From positions 1-15,412 of the forward strand of contig CAJMQE010000087.1 of NCBI GenBank assembly GCA_905215405.1: a DNA stretch of 15,412 bases, read 5' to 3'. The notes beneath the pieces are model-generated. The model saw only the letters and a list, made by a program, of their open reading frames with translations. It ran no database searches and was not told where the DNA came from. A program made the position numbers and the translations under genes. Source of the DNA: an uncultured bacterium (GTDB lineage Bacteria; Bacillota; Clostridia; Lachnospirales; Lachnospiraceae). Shown one piece after another: positions 1 through 7,323 of the stretch (positions within the stretch are counted from its first letter, which is position 1; the number at the start of each line of letters is the position of its first letter).

Positions 1-18
1 CTATAAGTTTGACGTCTT

Positions 19-44
19 CCCCCTGTATAACAGGGGGTTTTATT
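19..44 (+). terminator. Rho-independent terminator of a gene left of the window
   Basis: An 8-bp perfect stem, CCCCCTGT paired with ACAGGGGG, encloses a 3-nt loop and is followed by TTTTATT on the plus strand. The G-rich stem and the T run on this strand only point to a plus-strand transcription unit ending just before or at the window edge. It would converge on the minus-strand flavin reductase gene. Confidence 0.6.
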
Positions 45-60
45 GTATATACAATGAAGA

Positions 61-89
61 AAGCACTCTAACCAATGGCTAAAGTGCTT
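61..89 (-). terminator. Possible weak terminator of the flavin reductase gene
   Basis: A 7-bp perfect outer stem (AAGCACT with AGTGCTT) has a partly paired interior (TA/TA and CC/GG separated by mismatches). It lies about 110 bp after the flavin reductase stop. On the minus strand it is followed by TTTCTTC, only a modest U-rich tract. The structure is clear, but its role as a terminator is an inference. Confidence 0.3.
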
Positions 90-195
90 GTGAAATACTG
101 TATTCTGATATAATGTTACGAATTATCCAAATCGGAGTTTGTCGGAATGTTAACTCTTACTTGCATTTACGGTTACAGCATTCCTATTTAACGAT

Positions 196-747
196 TTAAC
201 TGATCACATATGCATTTACGATTTCTCCATAAAACATTTCATGGAAATCTCTGTTTGCAAATGGGAATGAACTATCAACATCCTGTGGATATTCTTTTTG
301 TAAGATCTCTTCTGGAATTGCATTTTTATCCTGAAGCTGTCTATATATAACGCGACACTCCAACGTTAATGGAAGTTCTGCGATGCCCGGTACAGACACT
401 ATTTCAGAATCAACGAGATTCAAACCAAGCTCCACAGCTTTATCCATATTTCGTCCTGATTTAGAACCACAAAGTCCAATAATTTTTTTATTGAAATTTC
501 CCAACGGAATATTGACTGTAAATTCAGGATTTTTTTCCAGCTGTTCATAAGTAAACCGACCGTTACGAATAAATACAGTAAATATTTTCTTTTCCCATTC
601 ACTACCTAATGTTCCATAAGAGATTGCCATTGAGTCAACCTTGTCATCTGCCTTTGTTGTCACAAGAATCCCACTTTTTAAAGCCGTGAAAATTTCTTTT
701 GAATAGTCAAATACATCCACTTTTGTTTTTTTGAATTGTTCTTTCAT
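196..747 (-). CDS. Flavin reductase-like FMN-binding protein
   Basis: The 183-residue protein resembles the flavin reductase-like domain family (FMN-binding split barrel), whose small clostridial members bind FMN and act as reductases or electron-transfer proteins with NAD(P)H or ferredoxin partners. The opening segment (ALKSGILVTTKADDKVDSM), the TLGSEW stretch and the FxVxIRNGRFTYE strand match the way these proteins begin. A central FTVNIPLG and a cysteine-containing GLCGSKSGR follow, the region that usually contacts the flavin. There is no signal peptide or membrane segment, so it is cytoplasmic. The ATG is preceded by AAGGAAAAATAG, an acceptable ribosome site. The gene stands alone, with about 220 bp to the next gene upstream. 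The substrate cannot be read from the sequence. Family assignment is fairly sure, the exact reaction is not. Confidence 0.8.
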   Translation of the reverse strand: MKEQFKKTKVDVFDYSKEIFTALKSGILVTTKADDKVDSMAISYGTLGSEWEKKIFTVFIRNGRFTYEQLEKNPEFTVNIPLGNFNKKIIGLCGSKSGRNMDKAVELGLNLVDSEIVSVPGIAELPLTLECRVIYRQLQDKNAIPEEILQKEYPQDVDSSFPFANRDFHEMFYGEIVNAYVIS

Positions 748-825
748 CTATTTTTCCTTTTTTCTGATATTTTTTTCTATCTTTACATCTTATGCTATAA
801 TAAATAGTCTCAAATAACAAGAATG

Positions 826-837
826 CACTTTTAAGTG
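826..837. promoter_or_regulatory. Candidate operator upstream of the flavin reductase gene
   Basis: The inverted repeat CACTT-TT-AAGTG lies about 80 bp upstream of the flavin reductase start, in the only region where its promoter can be. Small flavin reductase genes of this type are often controlled by HxlR or MarR-type redox-responsive regulators binding short palindromes. No such regulator gene is present here, so the link is only inferred. Confidence 0.25.
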
Positions 838-909
838 AGATACTACCCAAAAGGAGAGCGTCAAAAAAAGTATAATATAAATACGAATGAAAATACGTGT
901 TTTCTGCAC

Positions 910-944
910 AAAAAAATCAGTATGAAAATTTTCATACTGATTTT
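910..944 (-). terminator. Perfect-palindrome terminator of the oxidoreductase gene
   Basis: A perfect 16+16 bp palindrome occupies 913-944, with its centre between 928 and 929. On the minus strand it begins 26 bp after the oxidoreductase stop codon and is followed by seven T residues, the classical intrinsic terminator layout. On the plus strand it also ends in TTTTCTTC, so it could stop transcription from both sides. Confidence 0.7.
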
Positions 945-970
945 CTTCACAATATAAGATTTTATTTCAC

Positions 971-1945
971 TTACTCTTCTTCTGGATATTTCATTCCCCA
1001 CTCTTCGCGAATTAAAGTCATAATATCCATTACATCCTTAGTATAATCCAAATGCATTTCGTCTGTTTTTCCAGATACGGTTGCCTCCATATCTTCCACT
1101 TCGTACACAAGTGCATTTGCAACATCACCGGCACAAATCACTTCCGTTTGACCATCTTCTGTATATGTAATAGTCGCTTTATCTCCACGTGGGTACTCTA
1201 ATATTTCTATATACCCCTTATCAAAAGCAATCAATCCTCGTTTTGGTTGCTTTGAATGAAGTGAAAGTATTACTGTAGCCATTTCCTGTTGTTCATTTTT
1301 TAAAAGTATACTCGCCTGCTCGTCTACTCCTGTTTCTGCAAATTTTACTTGCGAGCAAATCTCTGTTGGTGTTTGGGTCATAAACCACCTCACAAAAGAC
1401 AAGGCATAAACTCCTATATCAAGCATAGCACCACCAGCCAGGTTTCGATTAAAGAAACGATTTTTCATATCATACTCTTTATAGCTTCCGAAGTTCATTT
1501 GAATCAAACGAAGTTCTCCTAATTTTCCTGATTCAATGATTTCATTTAATCTTTTGTAAATAGGCATATGGTAAATCGTCATTGCTTCCGCTAATACAAC
1601 ATGGTTGTTCTCTGCAATTTTAATGGCTTCATCTAATTCAGTTGTGTTTAATGTGATCGATTTCTCACATAATACATGTTTTCCATTTTCTAATGCTTTT
1701 CGTAAATATTCGATATGTGTATTATGAGGAGTTGATATATAAATAATATCTACATTCTCATCTGTAAAAACATCTTCTACCTGTTCATATACTTTACTAA
1801 TACCATATTTTTCTGCAAATTCAATCCCCTTACTATATGTTCTGTTTGCAACCGAATATAACTTTCTTCCTTTTGCTTCCATTGCATGTGCTAATTGATT
1901 AGCAATAACACCACACCCTAATGTAGCCCATCGATATTCTTTCAT
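971..1945 (-). CDS. Gfo/Idh/MocA family NAD(P)-dependent oxidoreductase
   Basis: This 324-residue protein has the layout of the Gfo/Idh/MocA dehydrogenases: an N-terminal Rossmann fold (WATLGCGVIANQLA near residues 6-19, then SVANRT) for NAD(P), followed by an alpha/beta domain that binds a sugar, inositol or diol. The conserved dinucleotide-side motif appears as CEKSIT at 93-98, where most members have EKP, and the later GGAMLDIGVYAL segment is typical. It most resembles the dihydrodiol dehydrogenase-like/sugar dehydrogenase branch, but the substrate is not readable. I start at the ATG at 1945 because GGAGG sits 5 nt before it. An in-frame GTG four codons upstream would place the start before that ribosome site. 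It is monocistronic, with its own terminator. Confidence 0.87.
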   Translation of the reverse strand: MKEYRWATLGCGVIANQLAHAMEAKGRKLYSVANRTYSKGIEFAEKYGISKVYEQVEDVFTDENVDIIYISTPHNTHIEYLRKALENGKHVLCEKSITLNTTELDEAIKIAENNHVVLAEAMTIYHMPIYKRLNEIIESGKLGELRLIQMNFGSYKEYDMKNRFFNRNLAGGAMLDIGVYALSFVRWFMTQTPTEICSQVKFAETGVDEQASILLKNEQQEMATVILSLHSKQPKRGLIAFDKGYIEILEYPRGDKATITYTEDGQTEVICAGDVANALVYEVEDMEATVSGKTDEMHLDYTKDVMDIMTLIREEWGMKYPEEE

Positions 1946-1991
1946 TTGTACCTCCACAAATCAATTTCACATTACAAACTTTTCGTTTATC

Positions 1992-2011
1992 CGTGTGATT
2001 GTAATCTCACG
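1992..2011. promoter_or_regulatory. Imperfect palindrome upstream of the oxidoreductase gene
   Basis: A 20-bp near-palindrome (CGTG-t-GATT, two central bases, AATC-t-CACG) lies 47 bp before the oxidoreductase start codon. It has one mismatched position in each arm and no T run after it on the minus strand, which fits an operator better than a terminator. No regulator gene is adjacent. Confidence 0.3.
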
Positions 2012-2072
2012 TGCTTTTCTTCTGATAATATTTCTCCTAAGAATAGGCTTACATAACTATTTCATCATCTTA

Positions 2073-2291
2073 TCACTTTTTTCTCTGGAAGTCTATTATA
2101 AATGAAAAGTCCTCTACAGAAAGAATGGTGCATGCTGCCCCCATAATGTAATACCAAGGATTTGCGGATAACGAGAAGAATTCTGGCTCAATTGCTAACC
2201 ACATATTACACCATGGTTTGAATGAAATAATTGCTACACATATTAAAACAATGATTGGAAGAAGATGATTGAAGAAATATATATATTGTAC
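2073..2291 (-). pseudogene. C-terminal remnant of a membrane-protein gene
   Basis: An open frame of 72 codons runs from just after an in-frame stop (2292-2294) to TGA at 2073-2075, without any ATG, GTG or TTG near its beginning. The first possible ATG is at codon 30. The translated peptide looks like real protein: a hydrophobic segment containing LLPIIVLICVAIISF, a tryptophan-rich link (KPWCNMWLAIEP), a second hydrophobic segment (WYYIMGAACTIL) and a charged end (DFQRKK). This is best read as the last two membrane helices of a gene whose front part is lost. The family is not recognised. Coding statistics would settle whether it is a relic or a chance frame. Confidence 0.45.
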
Positions 2292-2504
2292 TTAAGTAAT
2301 TTTAATTTTCCCTATATTAATCTCTACGAGAAATACACGTTTTCTCTTTGCGTCTGCTCGACACACTCTAGTTTATTTCTCTATTAAGAAAATATAATTG
2401 CGAGCTAAGCATTGTGATTCTCTATTCTTTTAATTCAACCTAGACGTTCTTGAAACATCACTAGTCATTCATCATTGACATCTCTCGCTCTCTTTTCATC
2501 AAAA
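2292..2504. other. Gene-free AT-rich stretch
   Basis: No convincing gene, RNA or promoter was seen between the membrane-protein remnant and the terminator of ppdK. The only structure noted is ATCACTAGT at 2457-2465, which is an exact inverted copy of ACTAGTGAT at 2516-2524 inside the terminator stem. Confidence 0.4.
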
Positions 2505-2584
2505 AAGATGGCTCAACTAGTGATATGTCCCTCTCTTGGTGTTGTCCAAGAAAGGGAATATATATCAAGTTTGAGCCACCTCTT
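2501..2584 (-). terminator. Long-stem terminator after ppdK
   Basis: An imperfect inverted repeat spans 2505-2584. Its arms are about 35-39 nt: outer AAGAGGTGGCTCAA pairs with TTGAGCCATCTT, and inner CCAAG with CTTGG, around a 6-nt loop at 2540-2545. On the minus strand the stem is followed at once by a run of T (2501-2506). It lies about 100 bp beyond the ppdK stop, so it can end that transcript. The stem is much longer than most intrinsic terminators, which also leaves open a MITE-like palindromic element serving as terminator. Confidence 0.55.
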
Positions 2585-2681
2585 TATACATAAACTAATT
2601 TAAATTAAATATCTCTTTAAAAATTCACTTCTACAATTCTAATTGAGTTTCGCTCAATCGACTTTCTACCACTTTGCAGTG

Positions 2682-5309
2682 TTATTTGTTATTCCCTTCA
2701 TTCAACGCTGCCTGTGCTGCTGCCAGCCGTGCGATTGGAACTCTAAATGGCGAACAGCTGACATAATTTAAGCCAACTTTATGGCAGAATTCAATGGAGG
2801 ATGGATCTCCACCATGCTCACCGCAGATACCGAGCTTGATATCTGGTCGTGTCTGACGCCCTTTTACGGCTGCCATTTTGACAAGCTGACCAACACCATT
2901 CTGATCCAAACGCGCAAATGGATCTGACTCATAGATTTTGCTCTTATAATAAGAATCTAAGAATTTTCCTGCATCATCTCGTGAAAATCCAAATGTCATC
3001 TGTGTCAGATCATTTGTTCCGAAAGAGAAAAACTCTGCTTCTTTTGCAATTTCGTCCGCAAGCAGAGCAGCTCTTGGGATTTCGATCATGGTTCCAATAT
3101 GATAAGTCATATCCGAATGCTTCTCTTCTTTTACTTTTTCAGCAGTCTCAACTACAATATCTTTAACAAATTTCAGTTCTTTGACTTCCCCGACCAGTGG
3201 AATCATAATTTCGGGTACAATATCATATCCTTTTTCTTCTTTCACTTCAATTGCAGCTTCCATAACGGCTCTGGTCTGCATCTTCGCAATTTCTGGATAG
3301 GTGACGGCTAGACGGCATCCACGATGTCCCATCATTGGATTAAATTCATGAAGTGCATCACAGGTTGCCTTGACTTCCTCTACCGTTAAATGCATTTCTT
3401 TTGCAAGATCCTCAATATCCTCTTCCTTCGTTGGAACAAATTCATGAAGAGGTGGATCAAGATAACGAACTGTCATTGGTCTGCCCTCGAGTGCCTCATA
3501 CATCGCTTTAAAGTCACCTTTCTGGAATTCCAACAGTTCATTTAATGCAGCTTCTCTTTCCTCTACGGTCTTAGATAGAATCATTTTTCTGATCTTTGGA
3601 ATTCTGTCTTCTTCAAAGAACATATGCTCTGTACGGCAGAGACCAACGCCCTGTGCGCCAAGTCTTACTGCATTGATGGTATCTTTCGGTGTATCTGCGT
3701 TGGTTCTGACATCCAGTTTTCTAAAGCTGTCTGCCCAATCCATGATTCTGCCAAAATCTCCACTAACTGTTGCTGCAACGGTCTTAATATCCCCAAGATA
3801 AATATTACCGGTCGAGCCATCCAGTGATATGTAATCCCCTTCATGAATTGTTTCTCCACCAAGTGTAAATACTTTCGCATCTTCATCGATCTTAATGGCA
3901 CCACACCCGGAAATGCAGGCTGTTCCCATTCCTCTGGCTACAACTGCTGCATGAGAAGTCATTCCACCACGTACTGTCAGAATTCCCTGGGATGCATGCA
4001 TGCCCTCAATATCTTCTGGTGATGTTTCAAGTCTGACAAGAACAACTCTTTCTCCTGACTGTCCTGCCTTTTTCGCATCTTCAGCTGTAAAATATACTTT
4101 TCCGGCTGCTGCTCCAGGTGACGCTGGAAGTGCGCTGCCAATGACCTTTCCACTCTTTAAAGCTGCTGGATCAAATGTTGGATGAAGCAGCTGATCAAGC
4201 GATTTTGCCTCTATTCTCATAACAGCTTCCTGCGGAGTGATCTTTCCTTCATCAACAAGATCACATGCAATTTTTATAGCAGCTGGAGCTGTTCTTTTTC
4301 CATTTCTTGTCTGCAGGAAATATAATTTTCCTTCCTGAATTGTGAACTCCATATCCTGCATATCTCTGTAATGATCTTCCAGTTTCTTTGCGATCTGCAT
4401 GAATTCTTTGAAGCACTCAGGCAGATCCTGTTCCAGTCTGGTAATCGGCTGTGGTGTACGAATTCCAGCGACTACATCTTCACCCTGCGCATTGATCAGA
4501 TATTCGCCAAAGATTCCTTTCTCCCCAGTTGATGGATTTCTTGTAAATGCAACACCGGTGCCGCTTGTATCTCCCATGTTACCAAATACCATGGCCTGCA
4601 CATTGACTGCGGTTCCCCAGTCACCCGGAATATCATTCATTCTTCTGTATACAATGGCACGGGGGTTGTCCCAGGAACGGAACACTGCCTTAACAGCTTC
4701 CATCAGCTGTACTTTTGGATCCTGTGGAAATTCTTCTCCCATTTTTTCTCTATATACAGCTTTATATCTGACAATGACCTCTTTTAAATCCTCTGCTGTC
4801 AGATCTGTATCATATTTTGCGCCTTTTTTTGCTTTGATTTCATCCAGAATTCCTTCAAAAAATGTCTTGCTCATCTCCATGACGACATCTGAAAACATCT
4901 GAATAAATCTTCTATAAGAATCATAGGCAAATCTTGGATTTCCTGTCTTCTTTGCAAATCCCTCAACTGCAACATCATTTAATCCAAGATTCAGAATTGT
5001 GTCCATCATTCCCGGCATCGATGCTCTTGCACCTGAACGAACCGAGACCAGAAGCGGATCTTCATTGTTTCCAAATTTCTTTCCCTGCTGCTGTTCCAGT
5101 GTTTCTAATGCCTGATAGATCTGTGCCTGAATCTCCTCTGAAATATTTTTACCATCTGTGTAATACGCGGTGCACGCTTCCGTTGTTACTGTAAATCCCT
5201 GTGGAATTGGCAACCCCAGATTTGTCATTTCTGCCAGATTAGCACCTTTTCCACCAAGGAGTGCACGCATATCTGCGTTGCCTTCCCTGAATAAATAAAC
5301 CCACTTCAT
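2682..5309 (-). CDS. ppdK: Pyruvate, phosphate dikinase
   Basis: PPDK interconverts pyruvate, ATP and phosphate with phosphoenolpyruvate, AMP and pyrophosphate in the cytoplasm. In anaerobic clostridia it works in glycolysis or PEP synthesis. The 875 residues equal the usual clostridial length. In order: an N-terminal nucleotide-binding domain (GGKGANLAEM at 19-28, SVRSGARASMPGMMDT at 89-104, GNMGDTSGTGVAFTRNPSTG at 243-262), the phosphohistidine domain with GGMTSHAAVVARG and catalytic His453, and the C-terminal PEP/pyruvate barrel with VGLCRTEHMFF at 555-565, GTMIEIPRAAL at 739-749, SFGTNDLTQM at 762-771 and GICGEHGG with the acid/base Cys829. All key residues are present, so the enzyme should be active. 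AGGAGGT lies 11 nt before the ATG, rather far. It is monocistronic, with an extended -10 promoter 140 bp upstream and a terminator behind. No PPDK regulatory protein gene is adjacent. Confidence 0.98.
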   Translation of the reverse strand: MKWVYLFREGNADMRALLGGKGANLAEMTNLGLPIPQGFTVTTEACTAYYTDGKNISEEIQAQIYQALETLEQQQGKKFGNNEDPLLVSVRSGARASMPGMMDTILNLGLNDVAVEGFAKKTGNPRFAYDSYRRFIQMFSDVVMEMSKTFFEGILDEIKAKKGAKYDTDLTAEDLKEVIVRYKAVYREKMGEEFPQDPKVQLMEAVKAVFRSWDNPRAIVYRRMNDIPGDWGTAVNVQAMVFGNMGDTSGTGVAFTRNPSTGEKGIFGEYLINAQGEDVVAGIRTPQPITRLEQDLPECFKEFMQIAKKLEDHYRDMQDMEFTIQEGKLYFLQTRNGKRTAPAAIKIACDLVDEGKITPQEAVMRIEAKSLDQLLHPTFDPAALKSGKVIGSALPASPGAAAGKVYFTAEDAKKAGQSGERVVLVRLETSPEDIEGMHASQGILTVRGGMTSHAAVVARGMGTACISGCGAIKIDEDAKVFTLGGETIHEGDYISLDGSTGNIYLGDIKTVAATVSGDFGRIMDWADSFRKLDVRTNADTPKDTINAVRLGAQGVGLCRTEHMFFEEDRIPKIRKMILSKTVEEREAALNELLEFQKGDFKAMYEALEGRPMTVRYLDPPLHEFVPTKEEDIEDLAKEMHLTVEEVKATCDALHEFNPMMGHRGCRLAVTYPEIAKMQTRAVMEAAIEVKEEKGYDIVPEIMIPLVGEVKELKFVKDIVVETAEKVKEEKHSDMTYHIGTMIEIPRAALLADEIAKEAEFFSFGTNDLTQMTFGFSRDDAGKFLDSYYKSKIYESDPFARLDQNGVGQLVKMAAVKGRQTRPDIKLGICGEHGGDPSSIEFCHKVGLNYVSCSPFRVPIARLAAAQAALNEGNNK

Positions 5310-5449
5310 TCTAATCAGTACCTCCTATTAAATTATTTACTGCTTTGCTCCCATCATTACTATTGTCATTACATTGGTAAATTTCCCCTTTTACCTATTT
5401 CATGTAACATATAGCGTCCTGTGTAATTAACATAATAAAGATTGTTAAT

Positions 5450-5480
5450 ATTATAACATACTTTATTTTCACTTATCTAC
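5450..5480 (-). promoter_or_regulatory. Extended -10 promoter of ppdK
   Basis: TGTTATAAT at 5450-5458 on the minus strand is a perfect TATAAT with an upstream TGn, the extended -10 form that can work without a good -35 box. No good -35 hexamer stands at the right distance. Transcription from here would give a leader of about 135-140 nt before the ppdK ATG. No clear riboswitch fold was seen in that leader. The stretch from about 5481 to 5619 holds nothing else I can name. Confidence 0.5.
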
Positions 5481-5619
5481 CTGTTTTTACCAGTTATTTC
5501 TAGTCCTTTGTACCTATTACTTTACTTCTGTTTTCTCCACCTGACTTAAAATCACTTAACAGTCTGCTCATACATTTCCGATCCTGCTAACGTTTGCTCA
5601 GATATCATCGATGTTCTAT

Positions 5620-5667
5620 TAAAAAACAGTGGACGTGCAACAATAAATTCTATGCACGGCTCCACTG
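5620..5667 (-). terminator. Terminator of the methyltransferase-EFR1 operon
   Basis: On the minus strand CAGTGGA and CGTGCA pair with TGCACG and TCCACTG, with a 2-nt bulge in the 5' arm and a 12-14 nt loop. The stem is followed by six T residues and AATAG. It starts 33 bp after the stop codon of the EFR1 gene, the expected place for an intrinsic terminator. Confidence 0.8.
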
Positions 5668-5699
5668 CTTTATGCCCAGGTCACTTTTACCTGCTGATC

Positions 5700-6482
5700 T
5701 TAACTTATGTGAATATCCTCATTCTGATGATTTGCCTGTATGATTTCATCTAGTGACACCTGTGGGTTCCGATATCTCACACCATCTTTTTCACTCTTCA
5801 GATGAATTGCCCCTGCAGGACAATTCTGAATGCAGGCAAGACAGCTCATACACTGTGTTCCAAATACCGGTTTACCATCAGTAAGCTGAATATTTCCCAT
5901 TGGACAAACTTTTTCACAGACCCCACAGCTGCAACATTTTCCATTGCTCTGATACTGTTCGGAAAACCCTTTTCCCAGTGGATAAGCATATTTTCTTAGA
6001 TGGCAAGATGTCAGAAATTTTGCTGCCAGACTATTTTTTTTTACAAATATTTTACCGTCCTGAATCTCTTTCGCAATCTGATTCATTCTGTCTTCAACCT
6101 GCGGGCCGGTATGTTTATTCACTTCTTTTTTCATAGAAAATCCCGGAATATAATTTTCAACCATCTTAATTGAATTGATATATGAGAACTGTATGCCCTG
6201 CATTTTTCCAGCTTTCTTAAGCTGTTCACACGCAGCTCCCGCATAAAAGCCATAAGTTAGAACTGCTAAGAAATATTTGCACTGAAAGTGTGCATTCTTA
6301 ATAAAATCTAAAATCAGAGGCGGAACACAAAGCCCAAATACTGGAAAAACAAATCCAAGTGCATCATCCTGAAATTCATATTTCTTCTGTCTTATTGCCT
6401 GCGGGATCGATACCATTTTTCCATTCATTCTCTTTGCCATTACATAACTATTCCCTGTAGCTGTAAAATATAATATTGTCAT
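5700..6482 (-). CDS. EFR1-type flavodoxin/ferredoxin fusion protein
   Basis: The 260-residue protein joins a flavodoxin-like N-terminus to a C-terminal 2[4Fe-4S] ferredoxin, the arrangement named EFR1 in clostridial genomes, and probably moves electrons in the cytoplasm. It opens with MTILYFTATGNSYVMAK, the FMN phosphate-binding loop, followed by GFVFPVFGLCVPP near 43-55. Two complete cluster motifs follow: Cys183, 186, 189 and 193-Pro, then Cys211, 214, 217 and 221-Pro. I start at the ATG at 6482, preceded by GAGGTG at 6 nt. An in-frame ATG nine codons upstream would overlap the methyltransferase gene by 17 bp and lacks a ribosome site. The methyltransferase stop lies within this ribosome site, so the two genes are likely translated together. 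The redox partner is unknown. Confidence 0.85.
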   Translation of the reverse strand: MTILYFTATGNSYVMAKRMNGKMVSIPQAIRQKKYEFQDDALGFVFPVFGLCVPPLILDFIKNAHFQCKYFLAVLTYGFYAGAACEQLKKAGKMQGIQFSYINSIKMVENYIPGFSMKKEVNKHTGPQVEDRMNQIAKEIQDGKIFVKKNSLAAKFLTSCHLRKYAYPLGKGFSEQYQSNGKCCSCGVCEKVCPMGNIQLTDGKPVFGTQCMSCLACIQNCPAGAIHLKSEKDGVRYRNPQVSLDEIIQANHQNEDIHIS

Positions 6483-6492
6483 TTTTTTCACC

Positions 6493-7122
6493 TCACACAT
6501 TTCTTGCATTTAAGATAAATCTCTCTGCACCAATCATTTTCCAGTCTGATACTTGCAAGCCCTGTGAACGAAGCAGTGCTACAATTTCTTTTTTCCCGTA
6601 AATATGAAAATCTCCATTATCAGAAAAAGAAAGGATCCAGTTCATTAACTTCAGAAACAATTTTACCGGCACTGTTGGATCTCCAAGAATCAGTGTTCCA
6701 TTCTGCTTCAGCACCCGTTTCATTTCTTTGACGACTGTTACTGGGTGTGGATAATGATGAAACGATGCATTGCAAATGATCATATCAAATGTATGATCCG
6801 CAAATGGCAATTTTTCAGCATTTCCAACAATAAATTGCGCTTTCGCACCAACTCTTTTTTTCGCCTGCTCGATCATTTGTTGGCTCAGGTCAAGTCCAGT
6901 TACATGTGCCTCTGTCTCTTCTGCGATTATTCCACTGACATTTCCATTTCCACAACCCAAATCCAGCACATTTTCTACTCCAATCTTTTTTACTCGCATA
7001 AGAATTTCTTTATACATGCATTTGACGAACTTTCCATCGTGACTATCGTCATACTCCGACGCAATTGTATCAAAATACTCTCTTGATCTGTTCACATAAT
7101 CATTTTCGTTAGATTCACTCAT
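6493..7122 (-). CDS. Class I SAM-dependent methyltransferase
   Basis: The 209-residue protein carries the Methyltransf_11/UbiE-like Rossmann core. VLDLGCGNGNVSG at 52-64 is motif I for S-adenosylmethionine, the acidic ribose-binding residue is in GLDLS (77-81), NAEKLPFADHTFDMI at 101-115 covers motifs II and III, and FHHYPHP plus a VKEMKRVLKQNGTLILGDP strand complete the domain. It is soluble, with an N-terminal helical cap (NRSREYFDTIASEYD) typical of the family. The acceptor (small molecule, quinone or metal) cannot be told. The ATG has GGAGG 9 nt upstream. It is the first gene of a two-gene unit with the EFR1 protein, behind a promoter that carries the inverted repeat also seen before the neighbouring tetR gene. 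Control by that TetR protein is therefore likely. Confidence 0.88.
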   Translation of the reverse strand: MSESNENDYVNRSREYFDTIASEYDDSHDGKFVKCMYKEILMRVKKIGVENVLDLGCGNGNVSGIIAEETEAHVTGLDLSQQMIEQAKKRVGAKAQFIVGNAEKLPFADHTFDMIICNASFHHYPHPVTVVKEMKRVLKQNGTLILGDPTVPVKLFLKLMNWILSFSDNGDFHIYGKKEIVALLRSQGLQVSDWKMIGAERFILNARNV

Positions 7123-7140
7123 TTTTCCAATCCTCCATTT

Positions 7141-7195
7141 TAATTTTAATTTTTTTTTAGTTTTTTTGTTTAATTTTTGTTTAATTGTTTGTTTT
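7141..7195 (-). other. A-rich untranslated leader of the methyltransferase operon
   Basis: On the transcribed strand about 55 nt just before the methyltransferase ribosome site consist almost only of A and T, with repeated AAAAATTAAA and AAACAAA blocks and hardly any G. The leader should be unstructured. A-rich leaders can favour ribosome binding, and the long A tracts could also bend the DNA. No function is proven. Confidence 0.4.
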
Positions 7196-7224
7196 CACAT
7201 TACTTTCGCTGACTCGTTCCACTT

Positions 7225-7254
7225 ATTATATTCATTGAATTGCTGTCATTGACA
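7225..7254 (-). promoter_or_regulatory. Promoter and putative TetR operator of the methyltransferase operon
   Basis: A perfect TATAAT lies at 7225-7230 on the minus strand. At the -35 distance (17 bp) the hexamer is only GTCAAT. That weak -35 is embedded in the perfect inverted repeat TGTCA-T-TGACA at 7244-7254. The same core overlaps the -35 box of the neighbouring tetR gene (7943-7953), so this is a good candidate site for repression by that regulator. The leader would be about 95 nt. Confidence 0.5.
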
Positions 7255-7265
7255 CTTATTCACTC

Positions 7266-7312
7266 AAAAATCAAAATAATTGCAAAGTCTGTTTTTCATT
7301 TACAGACTCTGC
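7266..7312 (-). terminator. Probable terminator of tetR
   Basis: AGTCTGT (7286-7292) pairs with ACAGACT (7302-7308), extended by GCA/TGC across one mismatch, with a 9-nt loop. It begins 11 bp after the tetR stop. On the minus strand it is followed by ATTATTTTGATTTTTG, a broken U-rich tract. It separates tetR from the methyltransferase operon promoter just downstream. Confidence 0.5.
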
Positions 7313-7323
7313 ATTCTGTCTTT

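Noticed and set aside
791..801. A plus-strand extended -10 sequence (TGCTATAAT) upstream of the flavin reductase gene.
   Set aside because: No -35 box stands at the right distance and no plus-strand gene follows before the palindromic terminator. AT-rich intergenic DNA gives such matches by chance.
772..820. A minus-strand promoter for flavin reductase (TTGTTA, 17 bp, TAGCAT).
   Set aside because: Each box matches only four of six positions, so it is not distinguishable from background. The true promoter must be near but cannot be fixed.
822..875. A short plus-strand frame next to the CACTT-TT-AAGTG repeat that could be a remnant of a divergent regulator gene.
   Set aside because: Fewer than 25 codons, no start codon and no recognisable helix-turn-helix sequence.
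4399..4902. A 167-codon plus-strand frame inside ppdK.
   Set aside because: It lies wholly antisense to the nucleotide-binding domain of ppdK, where codon bias keeps the opposite strand open. Its product is a Ser/Thr/Leu-rich shadow sequence.
5310..5443. A riboswitch or structured leader ahead of ppdK.
   Set aside because: The leader is AT-rich and I found no conserved-looking multi-stem arrangement or terminator close to the start codon.
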